64,000 nt of DNA from a bacterium (GTDB lineage: Bacteria > Zhuqueibacterota > Zhuqueibacteria > Residuimicrobiales > Krinioviventaceae): the NCBI GenBank assembly GCA_029561455.1, contig JAKQIY010000013.1:248001-312000 (forward strand), written 5' to 3'. The notes below the pieces were generated by a model that was given only the letters and a program-made list of their open reading frames with translations, made no database searches and was not told the origin of the DNA. The translations under genes and the position numbers were made by a program. Below are positions 1 to 8,061 of this stretch, in pieces; within the stretch, counting starts at the first letter, position 1; each line of letters starts with the position of its first letter.

Positions 1-1
1 A

Positions 2-706
2 ATTGTTTGGGAAGCGCGGTTGTTTGATGATCTGAAAATGACCGATGTGCTTGCCCTTACCGATTATGGAACAGCTGATGGCAAGTTTATCACCATTATT
101 AATCCAACTCACCCCCTGGCGGCAGGATTGAATAATGATGTCATGGTGATGGATTATGACTACAAGCTCACCTGGGGCAAACCTGCCCCGGCAGCAATCA
201 CAGTTGCCGGTATTACCGGCCAATCAGGTCTATATAGCTTGTTCGCTTATGAAAAGGGAGCTGATATGTTTGGTTTGACTGCCCCGGCGCGACGGGTGGG
301 ACTATTCCTATACGATGAAAGCGGCAGCCAGTTAAACCAAAATGGCTGGTTATTATTTGACGCCGCCCTGGAATGGGCTGGCGATAAAACTGTTGCTGTT
401 CCCCCGAATGAGATAGTACCGGCGCCCGCGCAGATCGAACTAGCGCAAAACTTTCCCAACCCATTCAATCCGGAAACTGTGCTAAAATTTACCTTACCGC
501 AACCAGGAGTTGTCCGTATGCAAATCTATGATCTTAACGGCCGTATGGTTCGCAATTGGGGCGCTGTACATTATGGCGCCGGTGAACACCAGCTGCGCTG
601 GAATGGCTGCAATGATAACGGCTTACCCGTCCCCAGCGGGGTATATTATTGCACGCTTGAAACCCGTGGACAGCGACTGGTGAACAAAATGCTGCTGGTA
701 AAATAG
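2..706 (+). CDS. C-terminal part of a T9SS-secreted protein (5' end outside window)
   Basis: The reading frame is open from base 2, so this is the end of a longer gene and no start can be given. The last ~85 residues are a type IX secretion sorting domain: it opens with a NFPNPFNPET motif, runs through a short beta-sandwich (IYDLNGRMVR, then GEHQLRWNG) and ends in the usual GVYYC...KMLLVK tail. Such domains direct passage through the outer membrane and are then removed, leaving the protein at the surface or free. The part before it (DYGTADGKFITIINPTHPLAAG onward would be ~130 residues) resembles a sugar-binding or ThuA/GATase-like beta-rich region, but I do not recognise a family. A repeat-type terminator follows 92 bp after the stop. 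Confidence 0.85.
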   Translation: MVWEARLFDDLKMTDVLALTDYGTADGKFITIINPTHPLAAGLNNDVMVMDYDYKLTWGKPAPAAITVAGITGQSGLYSLFAYEKGADMFGLTAPARRVGLFLYDESGSQLNQNGWLLFDAALEWAGDKTVAVPPNEIVPAPAQIELAQNFPNPFNPETVLKFTLPQPGVVRMQIYDLNGRMVRNWGAVHYGAGEHQLRWNGCNDNGLPVPSGVYYCTLETRGQRLVNKMLLVK

Positions 707-798
707 GATGTGATTTTTTACATTTTTTTACATTGAAACCTGTTTTCGAAAAAATAAAAGTTGTTTTTTTATAATTCAATTATTATATTTATACATAT

Positions 799-866
799 AA
801 GCGGATGGCCACCCCCGTCGAACGCCGACCCCCCTAGGTGTTTGACAGGTCATCCGCTTTTTTATT
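799..866 (+). repeat. 68-bp structured repeat ending as a terminator, copy A
   Basis: A 12-bp arm (799-810, AAGCGGATGGCC) pairs with 848-859 (GGTCATCCGCTT) through one G-U wobble and is followed by TTTT, as in a Rho-independent terminator. The 37-base loop (811-847) is not random: it is identical in copy B at 4176-4243. Within it CACC/GGTG and GTCG/CGAC can nest, or alternatively GTCGAAC (817-823) can pair with GTTTGAC (840-846). The only difference between copies is 852 A versus 4229 G, which changes a U-A pair to U-G and so keeps the stem. The element sits 92 bp after a T9SS gene. Confidence 0.85.
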
Positions 867-1031
867 TTAGGGTCAATAATAATTATTAAAATATAAGATA
901 AATTTTATTAATAGTACATCCGACAAAGCATTTTGAGTACAATTAAAAATTCTGATTTGCAGATTAATTTCCAGGTAAATAAATGTATTTTTGAATTTAA
1001 CACGTTAAGGCGTTTTTAAAACAAGATTTTA

Positions 1032-1060
1032 TTGACATCATTAATGTTTTGTAATATATT
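1032..1060 (+). promoter_or_regulatory. sigma70-type promoter
   Basis: TTGACA at 1032-1037 and TATATT at 1055-1060 are separated by exactly 17 bp. The predicted transcript would start near 1067 and reads into the small ORF at 1191 and possibly on to the gene at 1489. Confidence 0.5.
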
Positions 1061-1190
1061 ATTATTGAATTTTTATATCAATGATATGAGCAGCACCACC
1101 TGTAAATGTTGAGCAATTCTTGATAATAACCTTGAATTGCCATACTGAACGAGGCTACAATTTTACTTTAATTATAGAAAGGGGATACAA

Positions 1191-1307
1191 ATGTTCAATT
1201 TTTCAAGTATCCTTCTTTTTGTTATGTATTTAAATAGCAGGCTGACAGCATACGTGCAATTTATCTCCACATATTTTTTCTATATTCCACCTGGATTCAT
1301 TATTTAA
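1191..1307 (+). CDS. possible 38-residue hydrophobic peptide or gene-start remnant
   Basis: The ORF is preceded by ATAGAAAGGGGATACAA, almost the same ribosome-binding leader as that of the gene at 1489 (ATAGAAAGGGGAAACAA), and by the consensus promoter at 1032-1060. The product starts with MFNFSSILLFVMYL, like the hydrophobic core of a signal peptide, then stops after 38 codons. It may be the leftover 5' end of a duplicated secreted-protein gene whose body was lost, or a true small peptide. There is no homology I can name. Confidence 0.3.
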   Translation: MFNFSSILLFVMYLNSRLTAYVQFISTYFFYIPPGFII

Positions 1308-1320
1308 ATAAAAAAAATTT

Positions 1321-1348
1321 TTGTCAAGTGCTTTAATGAACGTATAAT
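1321..1348 (+). promoter_or_regulatory. possible promoter of the T9SS beta-helix gene
   Basis: TTGTCA at 1321-1326 and TATAAT at 1343-1348 are separated by 16 bp, about 140 bp upstream of the ATG at 1489. The -10 is perfect, the -35 has one mismatch, and the surroundings are very AT-rich, so chance matches are likely. Confidence 0.35.
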
Positions 1349-1488
1349 TTAAAATTATGCAATTTTGTTTTTTTGCTGTAATTTTTAATGTTATATTGTA
1401 GACGACAAATTTTTAAATTATCAAGCTTATAATTGTATTTAAATAATAGTCTAAACTAGGATGAATTAAAAATAGAAAGGGGAAACAA

Positions 1489-4092
1489 ATGAAAAATATC
1501 GCATGTTTCCTTGTAGTGGCTCTTTTAGCTACATTTACGACTGTAGTGGCGCAACATTACAAGAGCTCGGAAATAGCTGATGGCGGATATCCTGTCGGCT
1601 TGATCTCTGCAACCTCAACAATAATTGAGTGCGAAACCATGGCTATGAAAGGTATGATGGTGCATGATTATGCCGGCGCCAGTAATGGCCTGGTAGTCAA
1701 GTTCAATCCCATCACCGGCCCCGGCTGGGTAAAAACAGATTTTACCCGCCCCAGTGGCATTTACAATCTTACTGTGAGATATCTTGATGAATGGGATGGC
1801 ATTTGCACGGCTGAATTATATATTAACGAGGTATTAAAGCACACCTGGAAATGGGATGATATTACAACCGGTAATTTTTTTGTTGAATATAATTTGGGTA
1901 ATTACTACCTGGTTCAAAATGATGTAATTAAAATCCAGGTTACCCGGCAAGGCGATGAAAATGGCCGTCTGGATTATCTTAAAATAACCGATACTGAAAG
2001 TAATTACTGGAAAGGTGTGATTCCAGATGATATTACCTGGACACAGGCCAAAAGCCCCTATGTAATATCCGGCGATGTTACAATTCCCGATACCGTTACT
2101 TTAACAATTGAATCTGGCGTCGATGTTATATTTTTAAATTCCGACAGTTTAAAATCGGGTAACGATACAACCCGTGCAGAATTAATTGTTAACGGTGGGT
2201 TTGTTACCGGTAGCGCCGATTTTATTGGTCTGGCCGGCGATTCTATCGGCGCGTTTATTGATTTTAATAAAGATATTACCCTGGCTAACTATGCTGATAT
2301 TAATTGCAGCCAGTACAGTATTTTAATATTCGACGGCAACCTTGTTATAGATAATAATACCGAACTGGACATTGGTCATTTTTCGATTATTACATTTAAT
2401 GACAGTACTTTGATTACGCGCCTGAGCGAATTGACGTTTAAACCGCATTGCACTATATTTTTCAATGATGATTGTATTGTTGATAAAACGTCGGAATTAA
2501 ATATACGTGATGAGTCTGTAGTAAGAATTGCTCCCGATGTATTATTAAAAAGTTTCGGACGGTTTTGGGCGCATGAAACGACCTTTAGAAGAAGTCTGGA
2601 AGGTACCTGGCTGGGAATTTGGTTGGAAGGTTCCGGCGCTTCCAAAAGCTTTTTCTCCGAATGTCAGCTTATGGGCAGCGTGGACGGCTTTACGATTGTC
2701 AACTCGAGTCCAGCCATTAAATTATGTATAATTCATAATATGATTAAAAGAGGTATTAATATCAAGGGAGCGAGCGCAAAGCCTTTCATTGACAGAAACT
2801 ATATCTATTTATGCGGCACTTACCCGATCCAAATTGTTAATGGCGCCAACCCGACTGTTTATGATAATAAGTTTCATTCCAATCATCATGCGGCTATTCG
2901 CATTTGGAATGCCGACGGATTTTTTGGCCGCAATGAAATATGGTCCCGCGCCGAAGGTGTGTTTATTTACGGCAGCACTTCCAATGCTTATTTTTATGCC
3001 TGTAACGATGATGATGACGGCAATATTTTTGACCTTGCCCATATTGGCAAAGATGGTGTTGTCATTGAAGGCGGTGTACATATGTTTGGGCAGGTATCAG
3101 CGGCGCCCGTATACCATGGCCGCAATATATTCCGTAACCGTGACAGTTATTATTATATCCGCAACAACACTCCCAACCTGGTTATGGCCGAGGATAATTA
3201 CTGGCCCGGCGGCCTAGCCGGCGCTTTTTTAGGTTCTGTCGATTCATCTCCGGAATCTGTTACCGAGCCTGTTAATGCCGGACCTTCCTGGAGAAGACCA
3301 ACTTCGCCTTATAGCGCCGGCATTATGGAATATAATAAAGGTGAATATTTACCGGCGTTTAACCATTTAAAACTGGCATTAACGAATTATCAGGCGTCTA
3401 CCAATGCCGACCTGGCTGTATTTACTCTGGCCAAAGCTGCCATTGCAGTTGATAGTTTGTATACCCTGGAAGAATTATTGGATGATTTAACTCAGTCAGG
3501 AACGCCCCAGGTTCAGCATCAGGCCAGAAACTGGCTCAGCTATTTTTATACTGTCAATAATGACATAAAGAAGGCTGAGAAAATTGCATTAGCCGCTCCC
3601 ACCGGTACGACCGCAGAACGCGCCGAACTACTGGCCCTGGTAACGTACTATAACAGCAAAAATGATAAAAATAACGCCAACCGGATTGCCAATTTATTAC
3701 GCGCTCATCAAGCGGATGATTTTATTGAAGAAGCTATCTTTGCGGCTTTTGAAAATGAGATCGAACTGCCAAAACTCTCCAAGCAGATGGTTGAAACCAC
3801 CGGCGAGGATGTTGTTGAACCGACAAGTTCGTCTATCTACCCCAATCCTTTCAACAGTACGACAACTATCAGTTATAATGTTAAAGAAGCCGCCCATGTG
3901 AATATTACGATATTTGATATTTTAGGCAGAAGGGTAACGACCCTGGTAGATTACCGCAATGAAGCGGGTTTGCATAATGTTAACTGGGAAGGCACAAGCG
4001 AGTTTGGCAACCCGGTAGCATCCGGAATTTATTTTATCCGTATTACCATAAATAATAAAACCCAATTACACAAGGTCTCGTTATTGAAATAA
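1489..4092 (+). CDS. T9SS-secreted beta-helix protein with N-terminal carbohydrate-binding-like domain
   Basis: The ATG follows a GAAAGGGG ribosome-binding site. Residues 1-21 form a signal peptide (cleavage after VVAQ or nearby). Residues ~40-170 resemble a CBM6/35-type carbohydrate-binding beta-sandwich (IIECETMAMKG...GRLDYLKIT). Residues ~190-580 are a long run of short beta strands typical of a right-handed parallel beta-helix (pectate-lyase-like fold), for example NIKGASAKPFIDRNYIY and PTVYDNKFHSNHHAAIRI. Residues ~590-760 are helical and TPR-like, and the last ~85 residues are a T9SS sorting domain (SSSIYPNPFNSTTTI...GIYFIRI). No catalytic residues can be assigned, so binding or degradation of a polysaccharide is inference. 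The second terminator-repeat follows 84 bp after the stop. Confidence 0.85.
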   Translation: MKNIACFLVVALLATFTTVVAQHYKSSEIADGGYPVGLISATSTIIECETMAMKGMMVHDYAGASNGLVVKFNPITGPGWVKTDFTRPSGIYNLTVRYLDEWDGICTAELYINEVLKHTWKWDDITTGNFFVEYNLGNYYLVQNDVIKIQVTRQGDENGRLDYLKITDTESNYWKGVIPDDITWTQAKSPYVISGDVTIPDTVTLTIESGVDVIFLNSDSLKSGNDTTRAELIVNGGFVTGSADFIGLAGDSIGAFIDFNKDITLANYADINCSQYSILIFDGNLVIDNNTELDIGHFSIITFNDSTLITRLSELTFKPHCTIFFNDDCIVDKTSELNIRDESVVRIAPDVLLKSFGRFWAHETTFRRSLEGTWLGIWLEGSGASKSFFSECQLMGSVDGFTIVNSSPAIKLCIIHNMIKRGINIKGASAKPFIDRNYIYLCGTYPIQIVNGANPTVYDNKFHSNHHAAIRIWNADGFFGRNEIWSRAEGVFIYGSTSNAYFYACNDDDDGNIFDLAHIGKDGVVIEGGVHMFGQVSAAPVYHGRNIFRNRDSYYYIRNNTPNLVMAEDNYWPGGLAGAFLGSVDSSPESVTEPVNAGPSWRRPTSPYSAGIMEYNKGEYLPAFNHLKLALTNYQASTNADLAVFTLAKAAIAVDSLYTLEELLDDLTQSGTPQVQHQARNWLSYFYTVNNDIKKAEKIALAAPTGTTAERAELLALVTYYNSKNDKNNANRIANLLRAHQADDFIEEAIFAAFENEIELPKLSKQMVETTGEDVVEPTSSSIYPNPFNSTTTISYNVKEAAHVNITIFDILGRRVTTLVDYRNEAGLHNVNWEGTSEFGNPVASGIYFIRITINNKTQLHKVSLLK

Positions 4093-4175
4093 GGAATAGA
4101 GTATCGGTACAACAGGACAAGATGATATTAATGTATATTGTTATGTAATATATTGATAATCAAATTGAATGTAAC

Positions 4176-4243
4176 AAGCGGATGGCCACCCCCGTCGAAC
4201 GCCGACCCCCCTAGGTGTTTGACAGGTCGTCCGCTTTTTTATT
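4176..4243 (+). repeat. 68-bp structured repeat ending as a terminator, copy B
   Basis: This copy matches 799-866 at 67 of 68 positions. The arms are 4176-4187 and 4225-4236, with a T-run at 4235-4240. It lies between a + strand T9SS gene and the convergent pfkB-like gene and is oriented to terminate the T9SS transcript. The flanking sequence on either side is not shared with copy A, so the repeat unit is the hairpin itself and not part of a longer duplication. Confidence 0.85.
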
Positions 4244-4256
4244 AGCATGGCAAAGA

Positions 4257-5204
4257 TTATTCAGTAAATCCAAATCTTTCTTTCGCTATAATCATTATCT
4301 CTTCCTGGGTTGTAAAGGCAGCTGTTCCCCCGGCCCGGGTTGTCGATATTGCGCCGGTCAAATTCCCAAATTTAAGACATTGTTCAATATCACATCCTTT
4401 GACATATTTACTTATAAAGCCCGCATTAAAGCTATCGCCGGCGCCAATCGCATCGACAACATTTTTATTTAAAAATGGCGCCGCCTCATAGAGTTTGTCG
4501 CCACATTTGCAAATTGAACCCTTGTTGCCCATTTTGATAATTATAATATTTCCCAATAGCGCCAATTTATCCAGGGCAGCGTCTAGGGTTTTTTCCCTGC
4601 TCAAATGTAAAGCTTCAAGTTCATTAGGCATAAATACATCTACAACCGGAAGAATAGTGGCAGCATCAAAATCCCATTTTTCCGCCGGATCCCATTGAGT
4701 ATCCAGGGAGGTAGTCAGTCCCAGTTCTTTCGCAAATTTGAACAGCTTGGCCAAATCCGGGAATATTTTCGGCTGTAAAAAACAGGAGGAAAAATGTAAA
4801 TGTTTGGCCTGGGTTATTTTTTCTAATGGTATATCGGAAAAAGATAAATGATCCATGGCGCCGGGATGAGTAATATTAGCCCGGTCTTCGCCAAAATTTA
4901 ATACAATTGTAGCGCCTGTAGCCAGTGTCTTATCCTGAATAATTAAAGAAGTATCTACTTTTTTCGCCTGTAAACTTGATAATACAAGATCGGCAAAAGA
5001 ATCTTGTCCCACTTTACCAATAAATGCCGTTTTTATGCCCAGACTGCTTAAATTACTGGCAAAGATTGCCGATGAACTCCCCAAAGTTAAACTCATCTGT
5101 CCGGCAATTTTTTCTTTGCCAATCTCCGGAAATGATTCAATTTGATTAAGTATAAGATCTATATTTAATTCCCCGACTACCATGACATCATAAATTTTCT
5201 TCAT
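4257..5204 (-). CDS. PfkB-family sugar kinase
   Basis: The product (~315 residues) is a ribokinase/PfkB fold kinase. It shows an N-terminal GELNIDLIL strand and the C-terminal PfkB signature DAIGAGDSFNAGF near residues 255-267, which contains the catalytic Asp and the anion hole. The ATG at 5204 is chosen over an adjacent TTG because GAGGAA lies 8 bp upstream. It is the third gene of an operon with agaS- and gatZ/kbaZ-like genes, so its substrate is probably a tagatose/fructose-type sugar phosphate or a related sugar; the family alone does not tell which. The 98-bp gap to the gene before it shows no clear promoter. Confidence 0.85.
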   Translation of the reverse strand: MKKIYDVMVVGELNIDLILNQIESFPEIGKEKIAGQMSLTLGSSSAIFASNLSSLGIKTAFIGKVGQDSFADLVLSSLQAKKVDTSLIIQDKTLATGATIVLNFGEDRANITHPGAMDHLSFSDIPLEKITQAKHLHFSSCFLQPKIFPDLAKLFKFAKELGLTTSLDTQWDPAEKWDFDAATILPVVDVFMPNELEALHLSREKTLDAALDKLALLGNIIIIKMGNKGSICKCGDKLYEAAPFLNKNVVDAIGAGDSFNAGFISKYVKGCDIEQCLKFGNLTGAISTTRAGGTAAFTTQEEIMIIAKERFGFTE

Positions 5205-5305
5205 CAAGAATATTCCTCATTGGTCCGTTTAATTATACCGGAGAACTGATTTTATAACAGTGTTTATTTTTACATGAATTAAATAATCTGACAGAAAACT
5301 GATTT

Positions 5306-6580
5306 TCAGTCTAGTATTTTTTTATTCAAATCGAGCAGATTAAAACTCGAAAAATACTTATCCATTACGCGTTCAATTGCAATAAGCACTATCTCTTCCG
5401 CTTGAATGCCATTTCTTCTCAGGTTTTCATATAATTTTTGACGAGCCGCATAAACGCTATCCTGCGCCCAAACATAACGACAACCGGTTTTTATCAGCCA
5501 TTCTTTTCGCGCCGGGGAAAGTTTATCAAATTCCAGGCCCTTTTCATTATTCAACAGCCATTTTTTCCAACGCCCGGATGATATTACTGCATTTTCCAAA
5601 ATTGCTTTAAATTTTGAAGGGGTGGCAATTCGCCCCTGTGTTTTTAACTCATTTTCTTTTTTAATTAATACCATCAAGCCATCATATTCTGCTTCAGTAA
5701 ATTCAGGACCAACATTAGCCGCTCCCATTCCTGATAATGGATATTCTTCAGGATTGGATACATTATCCGAATAATGACCTTTAATCACACTTCCATACCG
5801 GGCGGCTTCCTCAGAGAGTTTTTTAGCCACCTGGGCATCAAATATTGTGGTATGCAGATCGGTACCAACTTTACCAACAATGAAACAAGGCCACACATCT
5901 CCCAGATTGGTTTCAGTCAACCCCTTTTTAAGCAGAGAGAGAAATTTTGTAAACGTCGAAATGTCGGCCAAACCGCCATGCACTTCTTCAGTACCGACTT
6001 CATACGCTATTTTTGGATAATTATGGCTGCGGCGAAATTGTTCTACATGTGCAATCAATTCCAGAGTGCGGTCGGCGACCAGTTCAATAGGGATAATTTG
6101 TCCTTCTTTTACTGTAATATCAACTGTCGGATCGATATGTAATAAATCATAACCTGCTTTGACCGATTCGACCAGGGAATTTTTCAACCAGTCCATGCAA
6201 CGGTTATAGTCCCATTTTTCAATTGTCTGTATATCTTTGAGCCACGGCCCGCCATGATCCAGGCCTATAATTATCGGACCAGAATAACCAATTGCATCAG
6301 CTTCAAGGTGTATTTTTTTAACAAATTCATATTGGTCCATTCCCGTGTATCCGCCATCCACATCAACCTGGTTCAGGGTAGCGGCAAATTCGATAGGAGC
6401 ATTAGCCCTGTAAGCCGCCCGCAAAGCCGCTTTAATTACAGATTCCGAATTGGGACATGCGGCAAAAAGGGTGGAGTATTGGCCGGTTAATTTATAATTA
6501 TGTTTTATTCTTTTAAGAATGAACTCTGTAAGTGATAAATTCTCTTTTTCAGCCAGTGTGGTAAAAATTGATTTTTGCAT
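5306..6580 (-). CDS. kbaZ: GatZ/KbaZ-like protein (tagatose-bisphosphate aldolase subunit family)
   Basis: The 424-residue protein fits the GatZ/KbaZ family over its full length: a TIM-barrel-like protein with the motifs FAACPNSESVIKAALRAA, ATLNQVDVDGGYTGM and IIIGLDHGGPWLKD. In enterobacteria such proteins stabilise the class II aldolase GatY/KbaY. No GatY/KbaY gene is present in the window, so the protein may act alone; to my recollection, stand-alone family members have been described as 4-epimerases of fructose/tagatose 6-phosphate and proposed as tagatose-6-phosphate kinases. Its start lies 3 bp after the agaS stop, so the two are co-translated or nearly so. Confidence 0.85.
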   Translation of the reverse strand: MQKSIFTTLAEKENLSLTEFILKRIKHNYKLTGQYSTLFAACPNSESVIKAALRAAYRANAPIEFAATLNQVDVDGGYTGMDQYEFVKKIHLEADAIGYSGPIIIGLDHGGPWLKDIQTIEKWDYNRCMDWLKNSLVESVKAGYDLLHIDPTVDITVKEGQIIPIELVADRTLELIAHVEQFRRSHNYPKIAYEVGTEEVHGGLADISTFTKFLSLLKKGLTETNLGDVWPCFIVGKVGTDLHTTIFDAQVAKKLSEEAARYGSVIKGHYSDNVSNPEEYPLSGMGAANVGPEFTEAEYDGLMVLIKKENELKTQGRIATPSKFKAILENAVISSGRWKKWLLNNEKGLEFDKLSPARKEWLIKTGCRYVWAQDSVYAARQKLYENLRRNGIQAEEIVLIAIERVMDKYFSSFNLLDLNKKILD

Positions 6581-6583
6581 TAT

Positions 6584-7771
6584 TTACTGCCTTGAATTAT
6601 TCATTAAAGGATATATTTTTACACCTTGAACGACCCTGGTTATAGCGCCTCGCGCAGATGGGTTGTCCGGTTTTAATCCCAGGTGTAGTGATTTATAAAA
6701 ACCAGTTAGCTGTCCAATTAGAGTATTTACAACCGGTAGTAAATCCGGATCGATTAATTCGTTATTATTTGCCGATAAGACAATTCTCAAATTTACATCA
6801 ATATCTTCATGATCTTTTTCCATTACGCCTATACTGAAAATACTTTTTTCCTTTTCATTTATTGCCAATAGTAAATCACGTTCATATTGATAAACGTATT
6901 GGTCGGAAGAAAAAAAGTAACTCATTAATGTTGAAGGATTGATAACCGCTTTTGGCCCATGCCGGAAACCGAGAAATGAATCAAACTTGGAAACTACATA
7001 ACCGTCCGTTAATTCCTGTAATTTAAGATGGCATTCTTCAGCACAACCCAATAGTGGGCCGGAACCCAGAAAAACTGCTCTGTTAAACGGCAGTTCACAA
7101 GTTTTCCTCAAATCCTCTGCATACTGAGTGATGATTTTTTGACCATAGTTTGTCAGCAATTCAATATCATTTTCCAGCGCTTCGAGATGTTTGATTTTTG
7201 ATATTAAAATTCCGGCAAGTAACATCGAAGTAAAACTACTGGTCATTGCCAGGCCTTTGTCATTTGCTTCCGGGGGAAGCACAATGACCATAGTATTTTT
7301 TTTATTGGCGCTTTTTGCAAGTTTACCATCGGCATTGCAGGTTATGATCAGGTGAAAAAGAGATTTGCATAGTTGATCGGCTAATTGTACGGCAGCAATA
7401 CTCTCCGGGCTGTCTCCCGATCGGGCAAAGGAGACCAGTAAAGTTGGTTTTTCTCTATTTAAAAAATAGTGCGGATGCGTTACTATATCAGTTGTTGCAA
7501 TTGCCCGGGTAACGTTATTGTTGTTTTTGTTAAAAATTCCTCTGAGACTATTACCGATAAAAGCAGAAGTGCCGGCGCCTGTAAATATAATATCTGTATT
7601 ATTCGAGTTAATTAATCTTTCCATAAAATTGATTATTTGAGGTCTGGAATTTAATATTTGTGAATAAGTTTTTAGCCAGAGTTCCGGTTGTTGCTCTATT
7701 TCCACCGCTGTAAACTGTGCGCCAAATTCTGTTAATCTGTCTTTAGTATAGCCGAGATGTGTTTTTTCCAT
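6584..7771 (-). CDS. agaS: AgaS-like SIS-domain sugar-phosphate deaminase/isomerase
   Basis: The 395-residue product carries two SIS domains. The first shows TGAGTSAFIGNS near residues 64-75 and SFARSGDSPES near 114-124; the second starts near LGSGPLLGCAEE. This architecture and length are those of AgaS, the galactosamine-6-phosphate deaminase/tagatose-6-phosphate ketose isomerase group. It is the first gene of the operon agaS-kbaZ-pfkB. A promoter at 7813-7841 and an AgaR-like operator lie directly upstream, and a DeoR-family regulator is divergently transcribed. The substrate (GalN-6-P or a related amino-sugar phosphate) is inferred from family and context. Confidence 0.88.
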   Translation of the reverse strand: MEKTHLGYTKDRLTEFGAQFTAVEIEQQPELWLKTYSQILNSRPQIINFMERLINSNNTDIIFTGAGTSAFIGNSLRGIFNKNNNNVTRAIATTDIVTHPHYFLNREKPTLLVSFARSGDSPESIAAVQLADQLCKSLFHLIITCNADGKLAKSANKKNTMVIVLPPEANDKGLAMTSSFTSMLLAGILISKIKHLEALENDIELLTNYGQKIITQYAEDLRKTCELPFNRAVFLGSGPLLGCAEECHLKLQELTDGYVVSKFDSFLGFRHGPKAVINPSTLMSYFFSSDQYVYQYERDLLLAINEKEKSIFSIGVMEKDHEDIDVNLRIVLSANNNELIDPDLLPVVNTLIGQLTGFYKSLHLGLKPDNPSARGAITRVVQGVKIYPLMNNSRQ

Positions 7772-7788
7772 ATCAAAAGCCTTATAAT

Positions 7789-7841
7789 AAACTTTCGTTT
7801 CCTTTCGAAAGTAAGATAATAAAATTTAATAGCCTTGTCAA
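7789..7841 (-). promoter_or_regulatory. promoter and AgaR-like operator of the agaS operon
   Basis: On the minus strand TTGACA (7836-7841) and TATCTT (7813-7818) are 17 bp apart. Just downstream of the -10, over the expected start site, lies a direct repeat CGAAAG-GAAA-CGAAAG (7792-7807). Read on the + strand, 7789-7806 (AAACTTTCGTTTCCTTTC) closely follows the TTTCRTTT-type consensus known to me for E. coli AgaR, also a DeoR-family protein. Repression by the neighbouring regulator is the natural reading, but it is inference. Confidence 0.65.
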
Positions 7842-7970
7842 GAAATTTTTAAATCTTGCAGGGATTTTACAAAGTTAATTTAATAAGATATAATTATAAT
7901 ATAATTAGTTAAATGTGTATAATTGAAAAGTGAATGTTGTAAAAATTATTTCAATCTTTTGAAAAAAAAC

Positions 7971-8017
7971 TTGACTTACAAAAATAAATGTATTATAATT
8001 AGAAAAGAAAGGAAAAG
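7971..8017 (+). promoter_or_regulatory. promoter of the DeoR-family regulator with possible operator
   Basis: TTGACT (7971-7976) and TATAAT (7994-7999) are separated by 17 bp. The purine-rich stretch 8001-8017 directly after the -10 reads, on the other strand, as TTTTCCTTTCTTTTC, which resembles the TTTC repeats of the agaS operator. Autoregulation by the DeoR-family protein is therefore plausible. The gene starts at 8062, giving a leader of about 55 nt. Confidence 0.6.
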
Positions 8018-8061
8018 CAAACACTGCGAAATAAAACAATAATTGATTGTGAGTAAAAATT

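Larger units (their letters stand above)
707..1488. other. AT-rich 782-bp intergenic region
   Basis: The region holds the first copy of the 68-bp terminator-repeat, one good and one fair promoter and a possible 38-residue ORF, each listed separately. The remainder is very AT-rich and I see no RNA gene or longer conserved reading frame in it. Confidence 0.7.

Noticed and set aside
842-847. TTGACA inside the repeat as a -35 box.
   Set aside because: No -10-like hexamer lies at 16-18 bp and the sequence forms part of the paired loop.
799-866. The repeat as an integron attC site (GTCGAAC ... GTTTGAC resembles RYYYAAC ... GTTRRRY).
   Set aside because: Each arm breaks the consensus at one defined position, there is no cassette between the copies in the right sense and no integrase gene; the stem and T-run fit a terminator better.
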